The translations under genes and the position numbers were made by a program. A DNA stretch of 64,000 bases from Cranoglanis bouderius (Eukaryota; Chordata; Actinopteri; Siluriformes; Cranoglanididae): assembly GCA_023630585.1 (NCBI GenBank), contig CM042555.1:7744501-7808500 (forward strand), written 5' to 3'. Each line of letters starts with the position of its first letter. Positions within the stretch are counted from its first letter, which is position 1. The notes below the pieces were generated by a model, which saw only the letters and a list, made by a program, of their open reading frames with translations, did not search any database and had not been told where the DNA came from. This document shows, piece by piece, positions 53,853 to 64,000 of the stretch.

Positions 53853-54002
53853 ACTCTCTTCAAACACACATTTCCTGTCACTGTTAGCAGCCCTCAGGCA
53901 GCCAGACTGAGATGGGGGTCAGTCAATCGCCCACGTAAGCCACTGCATTAAATCAGGCAGCTTGGGCCGCAAGGGCCATCTTTAATTGTCTCTGCCATTT
54001 CA

Positions 54003-54019
54003 ACGCACGCACGCACGCA

Positions 54020-54050
<31 letters not shown>
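54003..54050. repeat. (CGCA)n-(CA)n microsatellite
   Basis: Four to five CGCA units pass into CA. It carries the CpG form of the tract, which is usually lost by mutation. Confidence 0.92.
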
Positions 54051-55713
54051 CATGGCTACTTACAAACCACACCATAAATAAGGCCTAGCTACCCAACGCT
54101 GCTCACCTCAAAATAACACAGGTCCACTGATAGTTGATTAATTTCTAGCGCATCGATTCCAGGAAACGTTAACAGTACAAAAGGGTGTCCGCAAAATAGG
54201 ACTCATGTGGTTTAGCACCTAGCATCGGCTTAGCAGCTATGATAAGTGTAACAGATAGCAAGGGCGAGTGTGGTTTTGTAAAGGGGAAATAAAGCTGCTG
54301 CAATTAGGGTGGTTACTGTGGCCTTGACGCTCAGGGCTACTGAAAAAAATAAGGAAGTTAGTTCCTAGAGACTGAAAGAAATGAGAAACAGTTCCTCTCA
54401 TTCTCCACTATAAAAGATCATGAGATCATGAAACTGTAACAGGCAGAATGAAAAAGAAGCAGCACTGTGGTCACAGTTATGCCTCAGGGAAGGTCTGGTT
54501 GTGAAATTCTCTGTGATAAGGTAGTTTAATATGATGTGTTCTGCAACTGGAACTGACTCACTAGTCAAAACCTCACAGAGTTTTAAAAATAAATAAATAA
54601 TAATAAAAAAAAATTTAGTGACAGCACTGGAAGTAAGGGACATTACACTATGAATGTCCCTCTATTCAAAGAGCCAAGTTTTTTATTTATTTATTTATTT
54701 ATTATTTTTTTTATCCAAAAGCAGAAGGATGATTTACAGCCAAAATTCATGGAAAAACAATGGCATGATGGTGTAAAAATCCCCTCCACTCCATCAGAAA
54801 AACCCTAACCACACTCTCCTGGCAAAATGTCCTCATCACCCTCTTTATATCTCTGAAAAATCTGCAAAGATTGTCTTCCCTAAATTCTCAACTCAACGTC
54901 TTAACTCCTACATAATCTGCCTCCCTTTCCCACAGCCTCATCATCCCTCAGTCACCCAGAAAAAGGGGCCCTGAAGCTGTTCACTCGGGTCCCTTTAGCA
55001 ACAGCAGACCACTTTTGTGGCTATTTAACTGCAAAAAAATTTTAGTATTTATGCATGGCAGCAAAGCCCGAGAGTGTTTTTCAGCATCTGTAGTGCTTTT
55101 GAGAGACTCAAGCTAGCACTGTTCCTCCTCTGGCCATCCTCCAGGCATGATCTTGACAGCCCACTTTGGGTTGAAAGACCCCAAGAAAAAGGCGCAGGGA
55201 TCTCTATGAGATCTGTGTTTACTGAATCGGGAGCATATGACATGTCAACAACATGAGGAAATCCTCTAGACTACAATCTTTACAGTGAATTGTAGAGGGT
55301 AGCTAAAAGAAAACATATTTAGAGCGTTTGTTGTTGAATGACAAGAATACTAAAAGCAAAAAAAGAAAAAAAAATAAGGTTCAGAGAACATTCCAAGCAG
55401 TGGAATTATGATCTGCTGTGTCTGATGAGCTCAGTATGCTAGTAATGAATTTAGCATGCCTCAAATTAGTTTGACAGCACTCGGCCTGTCTTCATCAAAG
55501 TGGTTTATGTTTGTCTTATGCAACAATCTGAAACGCCAGTTGATCAAAATTCCTAACAAATGTAAAGTTTTGCTTTGCCGGTGTTTCCTATTATTCACAT
55601 AGAGAAAGAAAAACGGAAAGTACTTCAGGATAGACCTGCAAAAAAAAGGGTCCTTTGGTTTGTCCTTCTGGAGGAACCCTGAACAACAGAGGGTTTCAGA
55701 AAAGTACAAGTAC
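54051..55713. other. Spacer without recognisable gene
   Basis: AT-rich with AATA at 54589-54615 and a TTTA tract at 54680-54702. The remainder is complex. No gene seen. Confidence 0.5.
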
Positions 55714-55884
55714 AAATATTTATTTGGCAGACATTTTTATCCAAATCGATTTCTAATAGAGGTGAGCATTAAGGGTGTGGCTCAAGAGCTCAACAGTGTG
55801 GTACCGGGAATTGAACTGACAACCTTCTGATCAGTACTGCACAGCCAATGCAGAGGAACATTAGCTGCTGAAGTACCACTGCCT
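55714..55884 (-). mobile_element. tRNA-derived SINE, family S3, with LINE-like tail
   Basis: On the minus strand the head AGGCAGTGGTACTTCAGCAG is followed by GATCAGAAGGTTGTCAGTTC and AATTCCCGG (B-box region), then GCTCTTGAGCCACACCC. The 3' end GGATAAAAATGTCTGCCAAA then TAAAT equals the tail of the L2-like LINE at 40441. A shared tail is how a SINE borrows the LINE machinery. Confidence 0.7.
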
Positions 55885-55989
55885 CTTTACAAAATTATAA
55901 CTGTTAACCATCCAAAGAACCCCTGAGGAAACCCTTTTTTCCCCCTGAGAGTATGTATGAAAATCGAGTCCAGGATTAACAACATTATG

Positions 55990-57320
55990 ACCAAGATTCC
56001 AAAAAAGTTGGGACAGTATGGAAAATGCATTCCAAAAAAGTTGGGACGGGGCAATTTAGGACTAATAGTGATGTGACAAGTTGAAATAATAAGGTGATGT
56101 GAAACAGGTGAGGCAATTGTCTAATCATAGTATATAAGGAGCCTCCAAAATGCAAGGATGGGTTGAGGCTCACCAATCTGCCAACAGATGCATCAGCAAA
56201 TAATCCAACACTTTGAGAACAACATTCCCCAAAGACAAATCAATAGGATTTTGGGCATTTCACCTTCTACAGTGCAGAACATATTTAAAAGATGCAAGGA
56301 ATCTGGTCAAATCTCGGCACGTAAAGGGCAAGGCCGAAAATCACTTCTGAATATGTGTGATCTCCAATCCCTCAGATGTCACTGTATTAAAAACTGTCAT
56401 GAGTCTGTAATGGATATCCTGACATGGGCGTGGGAATACTTTGGTAAACCTTTGTCAGTCAACACCATTCACAGCTGCATCCACAGATGCAAGTTAAGGC
56501 TTTACTATGCAAAGCAGAAGCCATACCTCAACACTATCCAGAAGCGCTACCGACTTCTCCGGGCTCGGTCTCATCTGAGATGGACAGGAGCACAGTGGAA
56601 TCAATTGTTCTGGTCCGATGAGTCAACATTTCAAATAGTTTTTGGACAAAACAGCCGTCGTGTTCTCCGGGCCAAAGAGGAATAGGACCATCCAAGCTGT
56701 TATCAGCGTCGGGTCCAAAAGCCAGCGTCTGTCATGGTATGGGGGTGTGTCAGTGCCCATGGCATGGGTAACTTGCACATCTGTGAGGACACCATTAATG
56801 CAGAAAGATATGTACACATTTTGGAGCAACATATGCTGCCATCCAGAGCAGGACAACACCAAACCACATTCTGCCTGGATTACAAATGCATGGTTGCATA
56901 AGCAGAGAGTGCGGGTACTAGCATGGTCTGCCTGCAGTCCTGACCTGTCTGTGATTGAGAATGTGTGGCGCATTATGATGTGCAAAATAAGGCAATGAAG
57001 GCCCCATACAGTTGCGCAGCTGAAGAAATGCTTAATGGGAAAATTCCGCTTGCTAAACTTAATCAGCTGGTGTCTTCAGTGCCCAAATGCTTAATAAGTG
57101 TTATTAAAAGAAAAGGTGACGTTACACAGTGGTAAACAGTTGACTGTCCCAACTTTTTTGGAGTGTGTTGCAGTCATCAGATTTGAAATGAGTGTATATT
57201 TTCAAAACGAAATAAAATTCACAAAGTAAACATCAAATGTGTTTTCAATATAGTACAGGGTGAATTGAATTTTCAAATGATTATTATTTTATTTTTTTGC
57301 ATTTTCCATACTGTCCCTCT
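55990..57320 (+). mobile_element. Tc1-like transposon T4, rearranged ends
   Basis: The left end GATTCCAAAAAAGTTGGGAC and an inner copy AAAAAAGTTGGGACGGGG lie only about 30 bp apart. On the right, the inner GTCCCAACTTTTTTGGAG and the outer GCATTTTCCATACTGTCCC are about 150 bp apart. So the left terminal repeat has lost its middle and the right end is worn. One broken transposase gene lies between, on the plus strand. The element is related to T1 at 12076. Confidence 0.85.
56188..57135 (+). pseudogene. Tc1-like transposase, frameshifted (T4)
   Basis: The N-terminal 165 codons are open: a helix-turn-helix (PQRQINRILGISPSTVQNIF), a second DNA-binding part with ISARKGQGRKS and the first catalytic Asp in LFWSDESTFQIVFG. 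After RRVLRAKEE the frame stops. The rest is read in another frame (56642-56998) with DNTKPHSAW and WSACSPDLSVIENVW, the second Asp and final Glu of the DD34E triad. A TGA near 56996 and a further shift follow before the C-terminal QLVSSVPKCLISVIKRK, ending at TAA 57133. About 316 codons remain. It starts at ATG 56188, which lacks about ten usual N-terminal residues, because the ATG at 56158 meets a stop at once. Confidence 0.9.
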
Positions 57321-59484
57321 GCTCTCTAGTTTGTTTATAGCATACAGTAAGAGATTCCCTTTAAGGTTCTTTATTACAACCCCAATTTTCAGAATTTTTG
57401 TCAACATCAAAGCCACCACAATACATGATGCCTTGTACACCCAATTCTGGGACTATACAATCTGGACAGTAGAAGTCTTTCAGTACTCTCCAGAATGCTA
57501 ATTACTCATATTCAACCTTTTAAAAAATGTGTAATTCCCCACCACACAACCACTTACTGAGTCATGTGCAAAGTCCCTTAGGGAAGGAACGAGACTCCCT
57601 AAAGAAGGAATAGAGAACCGTCAGCAGTGTGTGAGAGAAAAGACTTGCAGTCATTCTCTCAGGGGCTGTAGTGGATTGTGTATACTCAGGCTGTGGGAAA
57701 ACTCTGGCTTTGTGGTTTGTAAGAACAAATCTTCCATTGGATCGCTGTAATAATCCCTGATCCGAGGGTCAGAATAGGAACTTCATATAATATCACCCGT
57801 AAAACAGTGACGTGTCCTGAAACCACCACTCAAGACATTCATTGTTATTATACGAAGAGATTCAGCATAACAAACAGCTCTTCACATGAAGCAATGCTAA
57901 ATAATGAAAAACGACAGTAACAGGGCGAGGATTGAGAACAGTGCGGTGTAATAGTCCAGCAGGACAGCTCATATGGTCACTTTTGAGCAACTGACAGTGC
58001 TATTTGTCAGTTATTTGAGTCATGAAAGGAAACCACATGCTGACTGAGCTGCCCTCTATCTTTTACTCATCACCACAAAGGCTGTGTATAGCGAACTACC
58101 ATATCTCACTTCCAATGTCCTCAAAAATGACTATATAAAGTAACATAATCTTAATCATCACTGTAATCACGTGGTATTTGATGAGAACCATTCACGATTC
58201 CCAGCAAAAACTCGCTGCTTAATAATTTCATCATTTTAAAAGTGCAAATAACTAAACCCTTTGGCTAAAGAAGACAATTAGTCTATACTTGAAAAGCACA
58301 AATACACACCTCCCTCAAAAGGGAAACAAATGAGCTCTAAAACCCTAAACATTTGACACTCAAGCATGGAAAAGTCAGGTGGGTTCAGATCTAACAACCG
58401 CATGGGATCCATTTCAGGCTCCATTATGGTTGGGGTTTCTACTCCTTTCCCAGCCCTTTAAGTATCGTGTAGTGTGAGAGAGAGTGCCGAGATCACATAG
58501 CTGCCAAGGTTGTTAACCTGCAGGCATTTGTAAAGCTGAGCCGGAGTTGCTTTATTAGCAGAGTGAAATAATCTCTACCAAAGTGGCTGAGATGATGACA
58601 GGCACTGATTTACAATCGCTGTAAATCTGCCAGAATCTGAGCTGCTCCAGCATGCATCATGAAAACTAATAAGTTGTGCGACACACTGCCAATGGCTCTC
58701 GATTCATGCAGATTTCGATCTCAGAACATCTGCCAGAGCCCAATAAATTATGTCTTGTGCTCCACAAAGGGGTCTAGATGCCGTTTGATACTTGCTCTCG
58801 TTCTGCTCGGGGAAGAAAGGCAAGGCCTCCAGTGTACTTTTGTCATGGGAGCTCTACCTGTCAGAGTGGAGTCCAAAGGCACAGGAATGGGGATTCAGAT
58901 GGAGCCTGAACAGGGCCAAATGGAGGCCTCTGGCTCGGTCTTCATCTCTTTAAATGACTGCTTTCTTCTGGCCCACATCTAACTACACTCTTGAGCTCAG
59001 TAAGACCTCAGACATGTGGTGAATGACTAAAGCATGAGGTCTAGAAATACATCGACATTATGGAGTAGATTAAATTAGTATTGCGAATCTTTTATTTTCA
59101 CTGTAAAGATTTTAGTTTCACCTATATACTCTGTTTTCCTTGGTGCAGCCACTACAGCTGAACAGTAAGATCTTTGGAACTGAAATGCATTCTCCCTCGC
59201 AGAATCAGTACTCTCAGTGTTAACACTATTCCCTGACAGGCAGCTTCTGTATCTTTAAATGAAAAAAAATCCACCTTGAAAGACATGCACATCAGTATGC
59301 ATAATCAATATTGGCGTTTTCATGGTGCAAAAGATTTATTTTATTATTAAATTTGTTGAGTTTAAACTTGGTTGGTATAATTTCAGGGTTTTTTTTTTTT
59401 TTTAACCCTCACTAGCATATTCCTACATCAAGTCTCTGTTGATCGAGGGATGCAGCAGGAATTTAGTCCTTTAGTTAGTCCAGT
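57321..59484. other. Complex sequence; possible regulatory DNA at 58480-58985
   Basis: 58480-58985 is repeat-free and even in composition, with one 108-codon frame (58659-58982) in which I recognise nothing. Near 57376 CAACCCCAATTTTCAGAATT resembles the T1 terminal repeat. No gene that I can support. Confidence 0.25.
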
Positions 59485-59760
59485 TTTCTCATCTTCTCAT
59501 CTGTACACTCTGCTAAAACAGAGAAGGTTAAAAAAGCTAACAAAGCTAACAAAGCTTCCTGCTAACACCCCTGTCCTTGATGAACATCATCTTGCTTGTC
59601 ATCTCGTAGGTTGCTAACTAGCCAAGCAGAGTCTCTGCCATGACTCAGAGCAACTGTATTGTATAGCTGCATTTCATTCTGGATCTCTGAGTTCAGCGTT
59701 TGCTCCAATGCTACTTGTATGTTGGATCGGTGGAAATTAATTAGCGTCACTGAAAAATGG
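59485..59760. mobile_element. Unclassified repeat R2, uninterrupted copy
   Basis: It matches both flanks of the MITE at 13881-14128 in one continuous stretch, beginning CTTCTCATCTGTACACTCTG. Non-coding. Confidence 0.55.
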
Positions 59761-60462
59761 CGAGCGACAAAAAAGGCTCTGTTTTTAGGAGTTAACGGCA
59801 AATTATGAAAATTAGCACTTATGTTTGAGATCATTGAAATGTTTTCTCCTAGCAATATACCCCCCAACCCCCCACCCGGCTCGCAAGAATAATGAAAATA
59901 CAAATGATCAAATTATCAAAATATTTCAGTAGAAACATATTTAATGCGTTTCAGGGTGGGATTTTTCTTTTAATACTCTACTCATCTCCTTTTAGACACA
60001 TTCACACCATTCCCTGTTACAATTACTGAAAAGGTTTATATACTATCTTTTCTCAACCTCTGAAAAAACACAGCATTCCTCAGTGCCATTGCTCTCATTG
60101 GAGCAGTTTGTTCAGGTAGAGTAATTGAACAATGATTAGTTCTGACATCTAAGGGCAACTCCACCCAGCAGCCAGAGTCATACCCAGCCATGTTTACTCT
60201 TATAATCAGGACTGGCGGTCTGCCTCCAATGGAAACGTCAGCCCAGGATCTGCCACAACCATTCCAGCAGACGTCACAGCTGCTGCGGCTGGGTAAATAT
60301 CTCTAAAGTGTGATTTCGACTTGTGCTGCCTGTGAAGCATTGCTCCAATCACCTGGCAGTGGCGAAGCCAACAAAAACAGAGCGCTAAATCACACAAATA
60401 TTTGACGACAGTCCATTTCACCTGAGTAAATAGACACACAGGCCAAAATATTCAGTTGTCAT

Positions 60463-60465
<3 letters not shown>
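59761..60465. other. Complex sequence without recognisable gene
   Basis: 60100-60420 is even and repeat-poor. Nothing recognised as coding. Confidence 0.35.

Positions 60466-60514
<49 letters not shown>
60466..60514. repeat. (GA)n microsatellite
   Basis: About 24 GA units. Confidence 0.97.
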
Positions 60515-60517
<3 letters not shown>

Positions 60518-61184
60518 CTGAAGTCAAAGTCTTCTGGTGAGATCACAGAGATTTCCTCCCAGAATGCTTTCAAGGTTTCCTTCAGATAAGAGCCAAGTCC
60601 ATATTCACTCATCATCAGATGGATGAGTAACATTTCATCAACTGTGTATAATCAGATGCACATGCTTGTGATGTCACTTGGGTCTCAACAAGGAAGTGGG
60701 AAGAACGTCATACAATACATGACACTAATCTCTTGCACCCAGTGTGGTTATGGAAATTTCACAATGCTAGCACGCCCTCTGCAGGGTGAGAGTGAAACAT
60801 CAAAACTTCATTCCAAAGCACACTAATGACACCGGAAAGTTTGTGCCCTTAAATAGCTTATATAAAAGCCAGGGTCGTGCTTCTCCAATCAGATCTATTC
60901 TGAAGTGCAGACATGCCCCAGGCAGTGCTTCAGCTTGGCTAGCTATGCAGATTACAGCCCATTTCACTGGCATCTCTTTCGCTATTAGCGTGCAGGATCT
61001 AATGAGGCAGTAGATGGTGAATATCTAATGGAGTGTGTTAGCATGGTAATTAGAGGGGGCTAGTGGCTGAGCACAGTGAGAGGTGTAAAATTAGAATCTT
61101 GCAACACCATCCATTTAACTGACATCCGAGGTGGAACATTTCCCGTGACATCAAAATTTTTTTGATATCAACTCATCACTCTAG
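60515..61184. other. Complex sequence without recognisable gene
   Basis: Even composition, repeat-poor, with no recognised product in its short frames. Possible regulatory DNA but untested. Confidence 0.3.
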
Positions 61185-61723
61185 AGTGCAAAGGTTTGAA
61201 CACCCCCCTCCCTCCCTAGTTCCTGGGTACAAACATGGGGGGGAATGTATGTATATATAATTTTTGAATTTATGTACCATAAATTATTATTATTTTTTTT
61301 TTTAAATGAAGATAAAGATGGAATCAGGGTGTATCCTAAACCAACATCCAACATACAAACTGACAGGATTGAAAAGTTGCCCACAGGATATGAAAAAAGA
61401 AGCAGTTAAAAAAAGAAAGGAGTGAGAGTAATTATATTATTATGGTGGTGATTATTGTTGTTATTGGTAGATTGGATATTCTAATTTATTATCAGTTTTT
61501 AAATATTAATTACTTTCAGAGAGAGAGAGTCAAACTTTAAAATATTTTTATATTAGTTTATAATATGATAAATATTATGTATAATATTTTTTTCTTTATT
61601 AATATCATAAATGCACTATTTGTACTATTTAACCGTTACTACGCGTGATCATGAAGGAAACCCATCATACTAAAGGCCTAGTTGGTAGTTTCTTTGCCCT
61701 AATGGGTGTGCAAACATTTACAC
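61185..61723. mobile_element. Candidate MITE with Tc1-like ends
   Basis: AGTGCAAAGGTTTGAACACC at 61185 and GGGTGTGCAAACATTTACAC at 61704-61723 are inverted partners with a few mismatches. About 500 AT-rich bp with no frame lie between them. The left end is preceded by TA then G. A TA on the right is not seen. Confidence 0.45.
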
Positions 61724-61975
61724 ACAACTTTATAAAATGTTATTAAATGTTAAGAAAATATTAAAAATATGTAAACTTTGTATCAATAACCGAAACATGG
61801 ATCTTGATGTATGACTGTATGTTTCGACCCAGCTTATAAATTTTGGCACTGTATTTCATGCATAGCAAGTACCCTTTGCAGACTGGATAGATTCATACAG
61901 CACATCTATCCTCAGTGGATATTACAGTAGTGATATCTCATACTCTGGAAGCTTTGGCTCATGCTTAGTACTCAC

Positions 61976-63046
61976 CTGGATATTTGTTGTGCAGATCACT
62001 CATAAATATTTCCCTTTGCCATCTATTGAAGCCTGATTTGAAAGGTTGTGACTGAGTCTCTCTGAAGTCGAGACATGAAAGTGTGGACTCACCGGTGCAT
62101 CCTGCAGACCTTCAGCTCAGCTGTAAAAGCAAATCAGATCTGTCGAGCTGAGTCTGCCAGGCACCATTCCCCGCATGAACCCAGCACCTCGCACAGGGAA
62201 CCATCCAGAAACATCTAATCAAGGCATTTGCATTATGATTCAAAGACAAATTTAAGCCTTAAAGGAACAATCAAAGGCAGACAGCAATCACACAGCAATC
62301 ACAGCCATGCTAACTGGGCAGAGCTCCGGATAAAAGAGGTGAGATTAGAGAGATTTAAAGCAACATTAGAAGGAGAAAACCCAATGCCTTGCTTAATGAT
62401 TGAGAGGGAAAAGGAGAAGGTCGTTTAATTAAAATTCAGCACAGAATGCCTAGACATTTACACTGGCAGTACATCAAAAGTGGTCCTCTATTAAAGGTGT
62501 CATTTAATTTAAAATATTTCTCCTTTTGTTTTTCAGAAAGACAGCCAGTACAAATTCATACAAATTTTTAAAAATTCTTCTGAATGTGAAGAACTGATGC
62601 AAGCAGTTAACCAAGCATAATAATATAAACCAAATTTAACAGACCAGTCTTAAATTTGGTGTGATATCCAAGGCACATGGTTTGTATCTAGCTCCGTTTT
62701 CATCCTCCAAACTGTTCTTGATTATTTTAAGGACTCCAAGGATAAGGATTACCAAATGTGCTGGGATTTTAGGAATAAAAATGCGGATGTAGGTTCCCCT
62801 ACTTTACAACCTGTTTACATCTTGTGAATTCCTTCCAAAGAAAAGAAAAAAGGCTTTCATGTCAATAATTGGACTGTGGAACAGCAGCGCCATGTAACAA
62901 ATGCACTTTCTCCATGCTAATGATCAGCAGTCACACCACTCCAAGTTCACCTAAAGAACTCTGGTTAAGAATCAGGGGAATAACGAGTAAACTAATACCT
63001 TCTGCTCGGTTCTGCTGAGACGGAAGCGTTCAGGAACATTAAACAT
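61976..63046 (-). CDS. Candidate 5' exons of an unrecognised gene (partial)
   Basis: Three splice-flanked segments lie on the minus strand. 63046-62999 starts at ATG and reads MFNVPERFRLSRTEQK up to a GTATTAG donor, in a small CpG-enriched stretch (about nine CpG in 63000-63130). 62120-62093 is flanked by TTTTACAG and GTGAGT and reads ELKVCRMH plus a split codon. 62022-61976 is flanked by CAATAG and GTGAGT and reads WQREIFMSDLHNKYP. The second and third join in phase across an intron of about 70 bp. The first does not join the second in phase, so another exon or a different acceptor would be needed. No known protein is recognised. Confidence 0.22.
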
Positions 63047-63206
63047 CTTCAACACCTTCACCAGCACACCTCGGCCCGGCAGCCGACTTCCTGCTGGAAG
63101 TGTTATTAGGAAGTAAACACGAGGTCGTATGTGGGGGAACGCTTAATCAAAAGAACAGCTTAGCTGTGAAGTGGTTGTGAATGAGTAGGAGTGAAGTGTG
63201 TGTGTA

Positions 63207-63217
63207 AATAAAGTGAG

Positions 63218-63265
<48 letters not shown>
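63207..63265 (+). other. AATAAA followed by 43-bp poly(A)
   Basis: An AATAAA hexamer at 63207 lies about 11 bp before a pure A run (63223-63265). This is the layout of a reverse-transcribed mRNA or LINE/SINE insertion, but A runs are frequent in the window, so it may be chance. No target-site duplication was found. Confidence 0.4.
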
Positions 63266-63268
<3 letters not shown>

Positions 63269-63617
63269 AAAACAGCAATAATGGAGAAGAAAGAGCTACT
63301 AGGATTTTTATGTTGTAGGAAATTATGACAGAAAAACCATGGTGTAGTTTTAAAAACAAGAGTTAATAGTGATTTGAGCTCTATTTACTTTAATTGCTGT
63401 GAACCACATATTGACTTTGGAATAAAGGTCTCTCTTATGTCTCTCTCAGTGAAAACAGGCAATATTTTTTAAATAACTACTTGGAACCATTATGGTCGTC
63501 CACAGAGTTTAACTTGGAGGTGCATTAACTTGTTTATGTCAGTGTCAGGAATTAAATACAGAATACTGGAATGGTTTTCTGCTGTCTGTCCAGAGTTTCA
63601 TATGTTCCTCCATCGTC
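63266..63617. other. Spacer without recognisable gene
   Basis: AT-rich complex sequence. Nothing recognised. Confidence 0.45.
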
Positions 63618-63825
63618 CATATGGGTTTCCTCCAGGTTCTACAATTTCCTTTCACCTCCAAGAACATGTTGGTAGGTGGATTGGTGACTCTAAATTGCCC
63701 TTAGTTGTGAATGCGAGTGTGCATGGTGCCCTTCCATGAGCTGGCGCCCCATCCCCAGTGTTCCAGGGATAAGCTCCAGATCCACCTTGACTCTGACCAG
63801 GGTAAAGTGCTTACTGAATATGAAT
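63618..63825 (+). mobile_element. tRNA-derived SINE, family S2 (5' incomplete)
   Basis: In the plus orientation: ATGGGTTTCCTCCAGG, CACCTCCAAGAACATGTTGG, CTCTAAATTGCCCTTAG, GATAAGCTCCAGATCCACC and, at the end, GGGTAAAGTGCTTACTGAAT. It is the reverse orientation of the copies at 9172 and 20089. The tRNA-like head is missing. Confidence 0.65.
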
Positions 63826-64000
63826 TATGGATTGTGACAATTCATTTATATGTTTGCACCTAAATAAAGCTTAATTTTATTTGTATTGCATAATCAGAGA
63901 AAAAAATAATTATGGAAAAATTAAATACATTTCTCGTTATCATATGTTTTTCTATGTGAGTAATGTGATCACATGAAAAACATGTGAAGGTATATTTCAC

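Noticed and set aside
58659..58982. 108-codon plus-strand frame
   Set aside because: No recognised domain. It lies in a block that looks more like non-coding regulatory DNA, and its length is possible by chance.

Overview
The window looks like non-coding DNA from a bony fish (teleost). The evidence is Tc1/mariner copies with long terminal inverted repeats, an L2-type LINE fragment, tRNA-derived SINEs with fish-type A and B boxes, MITEs, and very frequent long dinucleotide tracts (GA/TC, CA/TG, TA). Several of the repeats resemble families I associate from memory with catfish, but I cannot fix the species. No confidently recognisable host protein gene, rRNA or tRNA is visible. The proteins I can recognise are remains of transposases and of one LINE reverse transcriptase, and all of them are broken.

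Layout. 1-740 is a degenerate 24-bp minisatellite. 741-12000 holds SINE, LINE and MITE fragments among many microsatellites, plus one unexplained 205-codon open frame. 12076-13609 is a near full-length Tc1-like transposon, followed at 13737-15172 by a dense run of MITEs, one inserted inside another repeat. 15600-25000 has SINEs, old Tc1 remnants and an AT-rich spacer. 25071-26175 is a 5'-truncated Tc1 copy next to a 142-bp tandem duplication. 26200-35500 is quieter, complex DNA that could include conserved regulatory elements, a nested MITE at 28550-29585 and a degenerate roughly 90-bp tandem array at 34861-35480. 40441-41660 is a 5'-truncated L2-like LINE on the minus strand. 43900-45561 contains fold-back elements and a SINE. 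47124-49298 is a back-to-back cluster of three Tc1/mariner-type remnants with a perfect 34-bp inverted repeat in it. 49500-55900 has a candidate exon, possible regulatory DNA and four SINEs. 55990-57320 is a second Tc1-like element distantly related to the first. The last 3 kb holds splice-flanked open segments on the minus strand that could be the start of a real gene, and an AATAAA plus poly(A) run on the plus strand.

How the pieces relate. There is no operon or pathway here. The visible history is of repeated waves of mobile elements: MITEs inside older repeats, Tc1 inside Tc1, internally deleted Tc1 copies. This sits on a gene-poor background, probably an intron or an intergenic region, with patches of complex sequence that may be regulatory. 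I found no convincing new biological system. The best leads are the candidate exons near the right end, the candidate exon at 49534, the perfect palindrome at 48872 and the nested insertions that order the elements in time.
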